Shown here in pieces: positions 42,221 through 51,638 of a stretch of DNA of 64,000 nucleotides. The DNA is from Chryseobacterium lathyri (GTDB taxonomy: Bacteria > Bacteroidota > Bacteroidia > Flavobacteriales > Weeksellaceae): positions 186,001 through 250,000 of the forward strand of contig NZ_QNFY01000004.1 of NCBI RefSeq assembly GCF_003290185.1, written 5' to 3'. A program made the position numbers and the translations under genes. Position 1 is the first letter of the stretch, and each line of letters begins with the position of its first letter. The notes beneath the pieces were generated by a model. That model had not been told where the DNA came from and did no database searches. It saw nothing but the letters and a program-made list of their open reading frames with translations.

Positions 42221-43447
42221 CTATTGAATTTGAGTTCCGCTGATATACACATGTTCTGCATTCAGGCTTCCCTGATTGTAAAGAACGTTCTGAAAATTAT
42301 CGGTTTCAAACGTTACAAAATCTGCTTTTTTACCCGTTTCCAGTTTTCCTATATCTTCAAGACCTAATGCATAAGCAGCACGGAATGTTATTCCCGCTAA
42401 CACTTCAGCAGTTGTTAATTTTTCAAATGTAGCCAAAATAGAAGCTTGGGTAATTAAGTTTCCCATCGGTGCAGATCCCGGATTCCAGTCGCTGGCAATG
42501 GCTACAATAGCTCCGGCATCCAGTAATTTTCTGGCCGGAGTAAATTTTTCACCTAATCCTAAGCTTGCTCCCGGCAATGCAGTAGCAACAGTATGCGACT
42601 GTGCTAAAAACTCAATATCTTCGTCAATGGTGGCTTCCAGGTGATCTGCAGATTTTGCTCCTACTTCCACTGCGATCCTTGAACTTCCCGGTGTAAACTG
42701 GTCTGCATGAACTGTTATATCAAAACCTAAATTTTTAGTTTTAAGAAGGAAATCTTTACTTTCTTCAGGCTGAAATGCGGATTTTTCTATAAATATATCT
42801 ACACGCTGTGCTAGTTCTTCTTCTTTTACTTTTGGCAAAATCTCTGTAAGAATATATTCTAAATATTCCTGATTGGTTCCGTCAAAATCTCTGGGTTTCA
42901 AATGAGCAGAAAGACATGTAGGAACCAGTCTGGCTTTTGTCTGTCCCTGTGCTTTTTTAATGATTCTGAGCATTTTCAGTTCATTTTCCACATCTAATCC
43001 ATAGCCACTTTTTATTTCAATGGTCGTAATTCCTAATGAAACTAAAAAACTGATCCTTTCTACCAATGTTTTTAATAATTCTTCTTCTGAAGCATTTCTC
43101 GTGTGCTGTACGGAGCTCCAGATTCCTCCGCCGCTTTCTGCTATTTCAAGATAGGTTTTTCCTGCATTACGCATGGCAAAGTCATTGGCGCGGTTTCCAC
43201 CGAAACAGATGTGGGTATGGGAATCTACAAATCCGGGAAGAGCAATCTGCTCTCCTTCAATAGATTCCGTTTCTGTATCCGGATTTTCAGTCTTTAGCAT
43301 CTTAAAGTTCCCAACTTTCTTAATCAAGCCATTATCAACCAAAATTCCTCCGTCTGTAATAATATCAATTTGCTCATCAGATATTTTTCCTCTTAACGGA
43401 AGATCTGCCAACGTAATGATCTGCTTGAAAGGTCCTATTAATTTCAT
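42221..43447 (-). CDS. hutI: Imidazolonepropionase
   Basis: 408 residues from the ATG at 43447 (MKLIGPFKQIITLADLPLRG). The frame extends 33 bases further to a TTG, but that extension is not family-like. It is an amidohydrolase with the metal-binding HTH of DSHTHICFGGNRANDFAMRN, later HADQFTPGSSRIAVEVGA and an active-site Asp in AIASDWNPGSAP. It opens imidazolone-propionate to N-formimidoyl-glutamate in histidine breakdown, the step before HutG. hutH and hutU are not in this window. Confidence 0.95.
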   Translation of the reverse strand: MKLIGPFKQIITLADLPLRGKISDEQIDIITDGGILVDNGLIKKVGNFKMLKTENPDTETESIEGEQIALPGFVDSHTHICFGGNRANDFAMRNAGKTYLEIAESGGGIWSSVQHTRNASEEELLKTLVERISFLVSLGITTIEIKSGYGLDVENELKMLRIIKKAQGQTKARLVPTCLSAHLKPRDFDGTNQEYLEYILTEILPKVKEEELAQRVDIFIEKSAFQPEESKDFLLKTKNLGFDITVHADQFTPGSSRIAVEVGAKSADHLEATIDEDIEFLAQSHTVATALPGASLGLGEKFTPARKLLDAGAIVAIASDWNPGSAPMGNLITQASILATFEKLTTAEVLAGITFRAAYALGLEDIGKLETGKKADFVTFETDNFQNVLYNQGSLNAEHVYISGTQIQ

Positions 43448-43673
43448 TTGTTTAAGATTAAAGCTACAGCTTGTTTGCAATTAAATTTTCTTCTCAAAAA
43501 TACTTAAAATATCTCAATATACTAAATTCAAATTGGCTTCAACCTCAGCTATTGTAGTTATCTTTGCCTTTACCTCTGCCTTACAACTCTCCTTTTTGAA
43601 TCCCTGAATTTTCTCAATCTAAACCTCAACCTTAGTCTAAATTTCCTATCTTTGAAGTAAATGAAATGAATTA

Positions 43674-44696
43674 ATGCCAGACTTTTTACATCCAGATAAG
43701 GAAAACTACTCACATGAAGAACTTATGCAGGAGGAGCAGATCCGTCCGCAGAGTTTTAAGGATTTTGCCGGACAGAGAAAAACTTTGGAAAACCTGGAAG
43801 TTTTTGTCAGTGCTGCCAAAAGACGTGGTGGTGCTCTTGATCATGTTCTTCTGCATGGTCCGCCGGGTCTGGGTAAAACAACTTTAGCCAATATTATTGC
43901 CAATGAGCTTGGTGTTAACTGTAAGATTACTTCTGGTCCTGTGTTGGATAAGCCGGGAAGTTTAGCCGGCCTGCTGACGAATCTGGAAGAAAACGATGTT
44001 CTTTTTATTGATGAGATCCACCGGCTGTCGCCTGTTGTGGAAGAATATCTGTATTCTGCCATGGAGGATTATAAGATAGATATTATGCTGGAAAGCGGTC
44101 CTAATGCGAGAAGTGTCCAGATCAGTCTGAATCCTTTCACGCTGGTAGGAGCAACCACAAGAAGCGGAATGCTTACAAAGCCAATGCTGGCAAGGTTCGG
44201 GATTCAAAGCAGGCTTGAATATTATTCGGTTGAGCTTTTATCGATGATCATTCAGCGAAGCTCAAGGGTTTTGGGAAGTAAGATTTATGAAGATGCAGCG
44301 ATAGAAATTGCCAGAAGAAGCCGCGGAACACCAAGGATTGCCAATGCTTTGCTAAGAAGAGTACGTGATTTTGCCGAGATCAAAGGAAACGGAGAAATTG
44401 AGATCAATATCACAAAGTATGCATTGAATTCTCTTAATGTTGATGAGTTTGGCCTGGATGAAATGGATAATAAGATCATGCGGGTCATGATTGAAAACTT
44501 CAAAGGAAAACCGGTAGGGATTTCCGCCCTTGCTACCTCAATTGCTGAAAACCCTGAGACCCTGGAAGAGGTGTATGAGCCTTTTCTGATTCAGGAAGGA
44601 TTTATCATCAGAACACCAAGGGGAAGAGAAGTTACCGACAAAGCTTACCAGCATTTAAAAATATCCCGTCCAAAAAATCCGGGAGAATTATTTTAA
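43674..44696 (+). CDS. ruvB: Holliday junction branch-migration ATPase RuvB
   Basis: 340 residues. AAA+ motifs: Walker [18 protein letters not shown], Walker [13 protein letters not shown], sensor 1 [20 protein letters not shown]-terminal winged helix ([14 protein letters not shown]) follows. It forms hexameric rings that drive branch migration with RuvA, which is not in this window. It is the first gene of a plus-strand run reaching coaE. Confidence 0.97.
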   Translation: MPDFLHPDKENYSHEELMQEEQIRPQSFKDFAGQRKTLENLEVFVSAAKRRGGALDHVLLHGPPGLGKTTLANIIANELGVNCKITSGPVLDKPGSLAGLLTNLEENDVLFIDEIHRLSPVVEEYLYSAMEDYKIDIMLESGPNARSVQISLNPFTLVGATTRSGMLTKPMLARFGIQSRLEYYSVELLSMIIQRSSRVLGSKIYEDAAIEIARRSRGTPRIANALLRRVRDFAEIKGNGEIEINITKYALNSLNVDEFGLDEMDNKIMRVMIENFKGKPVGISALATSIAENPETLEEVYEPFLIQEGFIIRTPRGREVTDKAYQHLKISRPKNPGELF

Positions 44697-44702
44697 CAGT
44701 CT

Positions 44703-45314
44703 ATGTTTATTCCAAAATTATACAGAAGTGAAGATCTTGATCTGATGAAAGAAATCATCAGAGACAATGCATTTGCCCTGCTTATTTCCTCCGTTGAAAA
44801 AATAAGAGCTACGCATTCCATGATGATGCTTAATGATAATGATCCTGAGAATGTCTATGTGGAAACTCATATTTCCAGAGCCAATCCTCAGGCAAAAACA
44901 TTAAAGGACGGGGATGAAGTCCTTTGCGATTTTCTGGGAGCCCATACTTATATTTCGAGCAGCTGGTATGATCATCTCAATGTTTCGACCTGGAATTATG
45001 AAGCTGTTCAGGTGTATGGGAAAGTACAGCTTATGAATCATGACGAACTTTATCAGCATCTTGATAAATTAACTTCAAAATATGAAAGTTTCCAGAAGTG
45101 TCCTGTCATGGTAAAAGATATGGAAAGGGAATTTGTGGAAAAAGAAATGAAAGGTGCTTTCGGGCTGAAAATAATCCCAACAGAAATATTCATCAAGCAA
45201 AAGCTTTCTCAGAACAGAAAAGATCATGATTATCAGAACATTATCTCTGAGCTTGAAAATTCGGATGAGAATGGAAGAAAAATTGCTGAGAAAATGAAAT
45301 TAATAAAGAAATAA
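44703..45314 (+). CDS. PaiB-like FMN-binding protein
   Basis: 203 residues, usual for the family. The N-terminus MFIPKLYRSEDLDLMKEIIR, the central HISRANPQAKTL and the strand FLGAHTYISSSWY match FMN-binding negative transcriptional regulators of the PaiB type with a split-barrel flavin-reductase-like fold. In Bacillus PaiB affects protease gene expression; the regulatory function is not proven for most homologues. It lies 6 bp after ruvB, probably cotranscribed. Confidence 0.85.
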   Translation: MFIPKLYRSEDLDLMKEIIRDNAFALLISSVEKIRATHSMMMLNDNDPENVYVETHISRANPQAKTLKDGDEVLCDFLGAHTYISSSWYDHLNVSTWNYEAVQVYGKVQLMNHDELYQHLDKLTSKYESFQKCPVMVKDMEREFVEKEMKGAFGLKIIPTEIFIKQKLSQNRKDHDYQNIISELENSDENGRKIAEKMKLIKK

Positions 45315-45328
45315 TAATCAAAATATAT

Positions 45329-46195
45329 ATGAAGCTATATCCGATACAATGTGGAAAATTTAAACTGGACGGCGGTGCCATGTTTGGAGTCGTCCCAAAG
45401 AGTCTGTGGGAAAAAACCAATCCTGCAGACGAAAGAAACCTGATTGAACTGGGAACGCGTTCCCTGCTTATAGAAGACGGCAAGAAACTGATTCTTATAG
45501 ACTGCGGTCTTGGAAATAAACAAGATGATAAATTCTTCGGGCATTATTCGCTTTGGGGAGATGATAATCTTGATAAGAATTTAAAGAAATTCGGTTTTGT
45601 AAAAGAGGATATTACGGATGTATTCCTTACTCACCTTCACTTTGATCATTGCGGAGGTGCTATTGAATGGAATGATGACCGAACGGGATACAGACCGGCT
45701 TTTAAAAACGCTCAGTTCTGGACGAACGAAAACCACTGGCAATGGGCCACAGAACCTAATGCAAGAGAAAAAGCCAGCTTTCTGAAAGAGAATATCCTTC
45801 CAATGCAGGAAAGCGGACAGCTTAACTTTTTGCCTCTTCCTACTACGGGAAATTACGGTTTTGCTCCAGACTTAAAAATGGATGTGATATTTGTAGACGG
45901 ACATACGGAAAAACAGATGCTTCCGGTGATTCAATATCAGGAAAAGACGATTGTTTTCGCTGCGGATCTTATTCCTACTGCAGGACATATTAACCAGGTT
46001 TATGTAATGGGATATGATACAAGACCTCTTCTGACATTGGAAGAGAAAGGAAAATTCCTGAAACAGTGTGTAGACAATGAATATCTTCTGTTCTTTGAAC
46101 ATGATGCCCACAATGAACTGGCAAGTCTTAAAATGACTGAAAAAGGGGTAAGATTAGACGAGATTCACAGTTTTAATGATGTTTTTGGATATTAA
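45329..46195 (+). CDS. Metallo-beta-lactamase-fold hydrolase
   Basis: 288 residues. The metal-binding motif is THLHFDHCGGAIEW (HxHxDH), with later ligands likely in VDGHTEKQ, FAADLIPTAGHI and FFEHDAHN near the C-terminus. The N-terminus KLYPIQCGKFKLDGGAMFGV resembles lactonase/AttM-like and other small-molecule hydrolases of this fold. No signal peptide, so cytoplasmic. The substrate is unknown. It is in tight linkage with the PaiB-like gene and coaE. Confidence 0.88.
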   Translation: MKLYPIQCGKFKLDGGAMFGVVPKSLWEKTNPADERNLIELGTRSLLIEDGKKLILIDCGLGNKQDDKFFGHYSLWGDDNLDKNLKKFGFVKEDITDVFLTHLHFDHCGGAIEWNDDRTGYRPAFKNAQFWTNENHWQWATEPNAREKASFLKENILPMQESGQLNFLPLPTTGNYGFAPDLKMDVIFVDGHTEKQMLPVIQYQEKTIVFAADLIPTAGHINQVYVMGYDTRPLLTLEEKGKFLKQCVDNEYLLFFEHDAHNELASLKMTEKGVRLDEIHSFNDVFGY

Positions 46196-46204
46196 TTTTT
46201 GATT

Positions 46205-46834
46205 ATGGAAGATTTACATTCAGAAACACAGAAAGCAGAACCGGAACCGGCACCCAAGGTGATCGGACTTACCGGTGGTATAGGTTCAGGAAAGACTACT
46301 GTAGCTCATTTTATAGAAGACTTTGGATTTCCTGTTTATTATTCCGATGACAGGGCGAAAGCCATTGTGAATGAAAGTGAGGATTTAAAGGTAAAAATAA
46401 TAGATTTACTAGGCAATGAAGCTTATGATGCGAACGGACTGTATGACAGAAAATTTGTTGCAGAAAAGGTTTTCAGCAATAAGGAACTGCTTCACGAGTT
46501 AAATGAGATTATTCATCCTGCGGTACGTATTGATTTTGAAGAATGGCTTAAAAAACAGACAAAGTATTTGGTCTTTAAAGAGACGGCCTTATTATTCGAA
46601 TTAAAGCTGAACCGACAATGTTATAAATCTCTACTGGTTACTGCTGAAGATAATATCAGAGCCAAAAGAGTAATGGACAGGGATGGAAAAACCTACCGAG
46701 AAGTAGAATCTGTCATGGAAAAGCAAATGCCTGAAAAGGATAAGATAAAACTTGCAGACTGCATTATCTATAATAATACCAACCTAGAAGATCTTAAGGA
46801 ACAGACCGAACAGATCATCTTTGCTATTGAATAA
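46205..46834 (+). CDS. coaE: Dephospho-CoA kinase
   Basis: 209 residues from the ATG at 46205; the frame reaches a TTG six bases earlier. The P-loop is GLTGGIGSGKTTVAHFIEDF, followed by the YYSDDRAKAI and REVESVMEKQMP segments typical of CoaE. The first 15 residues or so (MEDLHSETQKAEPEPAPK) are an extra Glu/Pro-rich leader. It phosphorylates the ribose 3'-OH of dephospho-CoA in the final step of CoA synthesis. Confidence 0.95.
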   Translation: MEDLHSETQKAEPEPAPKVIGLTGGIGSGKTTVAHFIEDFGFPVYYSDDRAKAIVNESEDLKVKIIDLLGNEAYDANGLYDRKFVAEKVFSNKELLHELNEIIHPAVRIDFEEWLKKQTKYLVFKETALLFELKLNRQCYKSLLVTAEDNIRAKRVMDRDGKTYREVESVMEKQMPEKDKIKLADCIIYNNTNLEDLKEQTEQIIFAIE

Positions 46835-46836
46835 AA

Positions 46837-46869
46837 AAAACCTCGTTAGAAAAATTCTAACGAGGTTTT
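46837..46869 (+). terminator. Terminator after coaE
   Basis: A perfect 15-bp stem (AAAACCTCGTTAGAA / TTCTAACGAGGTTTT) with a 3-base loop. Confidence 0.9.
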
Positions 46870-46900
46870 TCAATATAGATTTTCTAAACGAAAAACTTTC

Positions 46901-46942
46901 AACAATAAATAAGCCCTCATTTCTGAGGGCTTATTTATTGTT
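46901..46942 (-). terminator. Terminator after the large T9SS protein gene
   Basis: A 19-bp perfect stem (AACAATAAATAAGCCCTCA and its complement) with a 4-base loop, 12 bp past the minus-strand stop codon. With the coaE terminator it insulates two converging transcripts. Confidence 0.85.
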
Positions 46943-46954
46943 GAAATTTAAATA

Positions 46955-49900
46955 TTATTCTTTAATAAATTTCTTTTGAACCGTTACGCCATTGTCATCG
47001 ATATCTATTACATAAATACCATTGATCAATTTACCAACGTTGATCTGGTTGTTAAGCAGAATACCGTCAGCGATAACCTGTCCTGCAGAATTGTAGATCT
47101 TATATTTAGCTTTTTTGCTGATATTCTTCACATACAATACTGAGCTTACCGGGTTAGGGTAAATCATGATCTCGGTCTGGTTAAGAGAGTTTGGTACTCC
47201 CGGTTTAGAGATTCTTACTGAGTAATCCTCTACCTCACCATTTGCAAAATTAGTACAGTTCACAGGAATTCCGTCTCTCATCATTGCCACTCTCATTACT
47301 ACATACTTATAATTCGTCATGCTTATATAAGCATCTACAGGTACGTTGAATGTTCCTGTAACAGGACTTGTAGTGTTCGGAGGTGATGTAAATACTCTCT
47401 CATCAAGATCAAAGTATCCGTTTCTGTTGAAATCTATCCATACTGCGATTCCTTCATCATGGTTTGTTCCGTTCCATTTTTTCTCAATCGTGATCTGATT
47501 TCCTGTAGATCCCTGAACCATTTCTATGAATGTATCAGGTACTCCTGTATAATTTGTATAGCTAGAAGGTCCTGAAGCATTTTCCATTTTAGGTCTTCCA
47601 TTTGGAACTACCGTAACTTTGGAAATATGTTCATTAACAGCATTTTGAGAACTCATCTGGCAGTACGTCACTGTAGGTGTTGTGAAATAGTATGGAGGTG
47701 TGTATGTACCCGGCGTACCGCTACAAATGTTTACAACCTGCATTTCATATTTCGTTTCTTCCAGTAATCCTGTTATAGTATAAGTATTCGTTGTTAAAGG
47801 AACATTTGTCCAGCTCGGAATACCTACTTTTCTATATCTCAGAACATAAGTTGCCCCAGGGAAACCTTCCCATGTAACTTCAGCCGATGTAGGAGTAAGC
47901 TGAGTTATAGTTAATCCTGGAGGAGGAAGTTCACATGTTCTTTCCGTAGTAAATACTTTCGGATTTGAGTACGGGTTAAGAGTATTTTCTCCAACACATT
48001 TATTTGCAACTCTTACTTCATATTTTGTATACGGATCTAAACCTCCTAATAAATAAGTATTGGTAGGAGGAGCAATGTTAGGAACCTGATTCCAGGTAGG
48101 AGCTCCTACTTTTCTCCATTCCAGTGTATACGTAGAGCTCGCTGCAAGCGGTGCCCAAGTAATCAGTGCGGAGTTAGTTGTAATATTACTTACTGTAACA
48201 TTCGGAGGCGTAGGATCACATCTTGTTACGAATGTTTTGATCGGTGTAAATGTACCTGCAACATCTCCACAAACAGCAGCTACCTGCACTTCATAGATTG
48301 TAGCCGGAGTTAAACCGTTCAATACAAGTGGAATATTATTTAGCAATGTTGAAGCATATACTTCTGTCCACGCTCCTGGAGGAGGTCCCTGAGTTCTATA
48401 TCTTACAAGATAAGTAACGGTATTCGGTACTCCTGAGAAAGTAAGTGTAGCAGAATTATGAGTCGCTGTAATTCCAGGCTGGTTAGGTATACCATTACTA
48501 CATGGTCTGATTCTTACCGCATAATCTTCAACCTCTCCATTGACTGCATTCTGACACAATACTGGAGCACTGGTACGTTTAAGCACGACTCTCATTGTGG
48601 TTGTAAGCGGACCTGTATAAGCTGCTCCCGGAACAGCAAAGGTTGCAGTAACAGGAGTTGCAGTATTCGCTGCTGTATTTAAGATCTGTTCTGAAGTTTC
48701 AAAAACTCCGTTTCTGTTGTAGTCTATCCAAACAGATACTGCATCATTACTCGTTGAACCTGTCCATCCCTTTGCTATAGAGATTTTATTATTTGCAGAT
48801 CCTGCATCAAGAGTGATTAATGTTGCAGGTGTTGTATAGCTTGTATAGTTATTCTGTACAGTAGTATTGCTCATCACCGGAACTCCAGGGTTGGAAGATG
48901 TAACGGTTACATTTGAAATGTGGTCGTTAGTTCCTGTACCTGTCATTGGACAGTATGAAAGCGGCGGTGTTGTAAACTGTACTGTTGTAGAATATGGTCC
49001 TGTAGAACCTCCACATGTAGTAGAAACCTGTACATCGTATTTAGTCTGCTCAGCAAGCCCAGGAATAGTATAATTATTTACTCCCGGTGCCAAAGTCACA
49101 GGTGGGATTGTAAATGTTCCAGCAGTAGCTAACTTCCATCTAATGGTGTAAGTAGCATTCGCAGCACCCATCCAATAAACCGTAGCTGTAGAAGCTGTAA
49201 GGTTTGTAACGGTGATATTTGTAGGCGGCGCAGTAGTACAAGCAGGCTGATCAATCAGTTTCACTGCATAATCTTCTACTTCCCCCCAGGTGAAAGTTCC
49301 ACAAGGAGCCGCTGTAGCGCTTTCTCTTAATGCTACACGCATACGTGTATTCAGATTTCCCGTATACACTCCCCCAGCAACGTTCGGTACGCTGAAAGTT
49401 GCAGTAACAGGAGTTGTAGTATTACTTGGTGAATTCAATACCTGTTCAAAAGTTTCAAAAACTCCGTTTCTGTTAAAGTCAATCCATACTCCTGTTCCGA
49501 ATGACCATTGTGTTCCTGGCCAGGTTTTTTCAATAGTAACAGTATTAGCTCCTAAACCTCTTACTAAAGTAATAAGTCTTGCAGGATCTGTAGTATAATC
49601 TGTATAATTACTGAAATCTGAAGTACTGGTCATTGGTATTGCAGCATTCGGAGTTACAACAACTTTACTGATATAACCATCAATAGTGGTACTTGTAGAA
49701 TTGGAACTACAATAAGAAATAGCAGGAGTCGTAAAGGTAGTGCTTGTAGAGAACGGTCCTTGTGTTCCGCCACAGATTGTAGCAATCTGAACTTCATACT
49801 GCGTTTGCTCCGTAAGGTTGTTTATTGTATAACTGCTCGCAAGAGGAGTGGTAATATTTACTGTATTCCACGTTGGTGCAGTTACAGCTTTATATCTCAG

Positions 49901-51346
49901 TACATAAGTAGCACCTATTGAAGGCATCCAGCTCACAAGAGCTGTAGTCGGTGTAATATTGGACACTGCAATATTACTTGGAGGCGAAGTAGTACATGGT
50001 TGTAAAGCGATAACATTTAATGTAAAGTCAACAAAATTACCCCATGCTGCAGGTCCACATGAAGTATTGGCTCCAATAAAGGATGTCGATGTTCTTACTC
50101 TGTAATTACCAGGTGCCTGTGTTCCAGGGATGACAATTGTTGCTGTTCCGTTTGTAACATAACCAGGAGTTGCCAAAATGGTTTCACCCGGATCATTAAA
50201 ACTCATGTTATTATTCCAGTCAACCCAAACATAATAATTATAAGTGCTGGTTCCACTGTTCAAATTCATGGTTATCGTATTGGTTGGTAACCCTGAAAAA
50301 ACTGTGGCTGAATTATTAACATATGCCGTATAGGAATTAGCTGAATAATTTAAATTGGTAATTCCTCCTGTTGTGGTTATCGTTTTCAGATAATACGAAG
50401 TTGAGCTGGAACCTCCCGTAGGTGTACAATATCCTGTAAACACATTCACAGGTCCTATCCATGTACTCTGATTCGTTCCACTGCATTTTGATCTTACCCA
50501 AACATAATAAGCAGTATTGGCCGTCAATGGAGAAAGTGTTACACTTGTTCCTGTAGTAACTGTCTGTGAAGGTACGGTTGCAGATGTTGGTGCTGTAGCA
50601 GATGTACTGTAATATACATCATAACCTCCTGCAGGCACAGATGAAGGAGCAGTCCAGCTGATTGCCGCACTCGTTGGTGTTACCGTTCCTAACGTTAATC
50701 CGGAAGGAGGCAAACACGAAGGAGCAGCTCCAAAAGTCAACTGAACATTGGGTCTGTTGGAGGTAATTGTTCCAGTAGCTGTTGCTGAAGCTGAATTATC
50801 TTCTTCGATATACATATGTCTCGATGCAGCATTAGAGTAAGTAAAAGCACTTCCACTTGTACTTCCCGTCCCGGTACCACCATAGCTTACCTCGACTAAC
50901 ACCACTAGATTTTCTGTCCCGTTATAATAAAAAGGGCTTTGCAGGGTGATTGTATTCCATCCTGTAGTTATATTATTGATCGTTCCGGTATACACTAAGC
51001 TGGCTCCGGCAGTTGCTGTAGGCCAGTCTTGTGATGTAAGAGTAGTTGTTGCAGCTGGAACAGATTTCAAATAAACCTTTACCGGAGTAGCTGCACTTGT
51101 AGCTGTTGTTGCATTCCATGCCACTGACAGTACACTTCCGCCGGCAGGCAGATTGATTTCTGCTGCAGTATAAAGTGATGCATCTCTTTGATATCCATAG
51201 TAAACTCCCAAAGGATATCTCTGAGTAGCTGTTCCTGCACCAATAGTAATTGTTTGTGCCTGTGAAAACAGTCCGAAGACCATACAAAGCAATGTTATGA
51301 GCACCCTAAAGGGCCTGCTCATTTTACAGAGTAAAAATCCACTCAT
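46955..51346 (-). CDS. Giant T9SS-secreted protein with Fn3 and GEVED repeats
   Basis: 1463 residues. A signal peptide at the N-terminus (FRVLITLLCMVFGLFSQAQ) is preceded by two possible starts, Met1 and Met9. The body alternates fibronectin type III domains (each with a TP.SA.I.W start and ...YEVQVA..C motif) with GEVED domains marked by WIDFNRNGVFE and WGEVEDYAV / NGEVEDYSV. At least three GEVED units plus one weaker unit (DWNNNMSFND, WGNFVDFTL) occur. The C-terminal 75 residues (YPNPVSSVLYVKN, YKIYNSAGQVIADG, IYVIDIDDNGVTVQKKFIKE) are a type A T9SS sorting domain. A cell-surface adhesive or glycan-binding role is plausible; no enzyme domain is visible. Confidence 0.88.
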   Translation of the reverse strand: MSGFLLCKMSRPFRVLITLLCMVFGLFSQAQTITIGAGTATQRYPLGVYYGYQRDASLYTAAEINLPAGGSVLSVAWNATTATSAATPVKVYLKSVPAATTTLTSQDWPTATAGASLVYTGTINNITTGWNTITLQSPFYYNGTENLVVLVEVSYGGTGTGSTSGSAFTYSNAASRHMYIEEDNSASATATGTITSNRPNVQLTFGAAPSCLPPSGLTLGTVTPTSAAISWTAPSSVPAGGYDVYYSTSATAPTSATVPSQTVTTGTSVTLSPLTANTAYYVWVRSKCSGTNQSTWIGPVNVFTGYCTPTGGSSSTSYYLKTITTTGGITNLNYSANSYTAYVNNSATVFSGLPTNTITMNLNSGTSTYNYYVWVDWNNNMSFNDPGETILATPGYVTNGTATIVIPGTQAPGNYRVRTSTSFIGANTSCGPAAWGNFVDFTLNVIALQPCTTSPPSNIAVSNITPTTALVSWMPSIGATYVLRYKAVTAPTWNTVNITTPLASSYTINNLTEQTQYEVQIATICGGTQGPFSTSTTFTTPAISYCSSNSTSTTIDGYISKVVVTPNAAIPMTSTSDFSNYTDYTTDPARLITLVRGLGANTVTIEKTWPGTQWSFGTGVWIDFNRNGVFETFEQVLNSPSNTTTPVTATFSVPNVAGGVYTGNLNTRMRVALRESATAAPCGTFTWGEVEDYAVKLIDQPACTTAPPTNITVTNLTASTATVYWMGAANATYTIRWKLATAGTFTIPPVTLAPGVNNYTIPGLAEQTKYDVQVSTTCGGSTGPYSTTVQFTTPPLSYCPMTGTGTNDHISNVTVTSSNPGVPVMSNTTVQNNYTSYTTPATLITLDAGSANNKISIAKGWTGSTSNDAVSVWIDYNRNGVFETSEQILNTAANTATPVTATFAVPGAAYTGPLTTTMRVVLKRTSAPVLCQNAVNGEVEDYAVRIRPCSNGIPNQPGITATHNSATLTFSGVPNTVTYLVRYRTQGPPPGAWTEVYASTLLNNIPLVLNGLTPATIYEVQVAAVCGDVAGTFTPIKTFVTRCDPTPPNVTVSNITTNSALITWAPLAASSTYTLEWRKVGAPTWNQVPNIAPPTNTYLLGGLDPYTKYEVRVANKCVGENTLNPYSNPKVFTTERTCELPPPGLTITQLTPTSAEVTWEGFPGATYVLRYRKVGIPSWTNVPLTTNTYTITGLLEETKYEMQVVNICSGTPGTYTPPYYFTTPTVTYCQMSSQNAVNEHISKVTVVPNGRPKMENASGPSSYTNYTGVPDTFIEMVQGSTGNQITIEKKWNGTNHDEGIAVWIDFNRNGYFDLDERVFTSPPNTTSPVTGTFNVPVDAYISMTNYKYVVMRVAMMRDGIPVNCTNFANGEVEDYSVRISKPGVPNSLNQTEIMIYPNPVSSVLYVKNISKKAKYKIYNSAGQVIADGILLNNQINVGKLINGIYVIDIDDNGVTVQKKFIKE

Positions 51347-51591
51347 ATTTTTTAAATTTAGTTATAATAACAATAGTAATAAGTATAGTATTTCGTATTT
51401 GTTGGTGTTCAAATGGATTCTTGAACATCCATTCTACAGATAATCTGTATTGAAAAAAATAGTTTTTTAATTCATACGCTCATATTTTAATAATTACACA
51501 AATCTAATAATTTTTTCACTATTAATGTATTCATTCAAATATTTTTTTGTAAAAATTTCACAATAATAACACATTCTATACATTAAAACAC

Positions 51592-51619
51592 AAAATCCTC
51601 AGGAGAGCCTGAGGATTTT
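51592..51619. terminator. Terminator after the metalloprotease gene
   Basis: A perfect 12-bp stem (AAAATCCTCAGG / CCTGAGGATTTT) with a 4-base loop, 20 bp past the minus-strand stop codon of the gene at 51639. Confidence 0.85.
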
Positions 51620-51638
51620 ATATTATTATTAATTACTG

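Noticed and set aside
46955..51346. Repeated blocks that might look like a CRISPR or satellite array
   Set aside because: The repeats are long, coding and in frame, corresponding to Fn3 and GEVED protein domains; no short regular direct repeats with spacers occur anywhere in the window.
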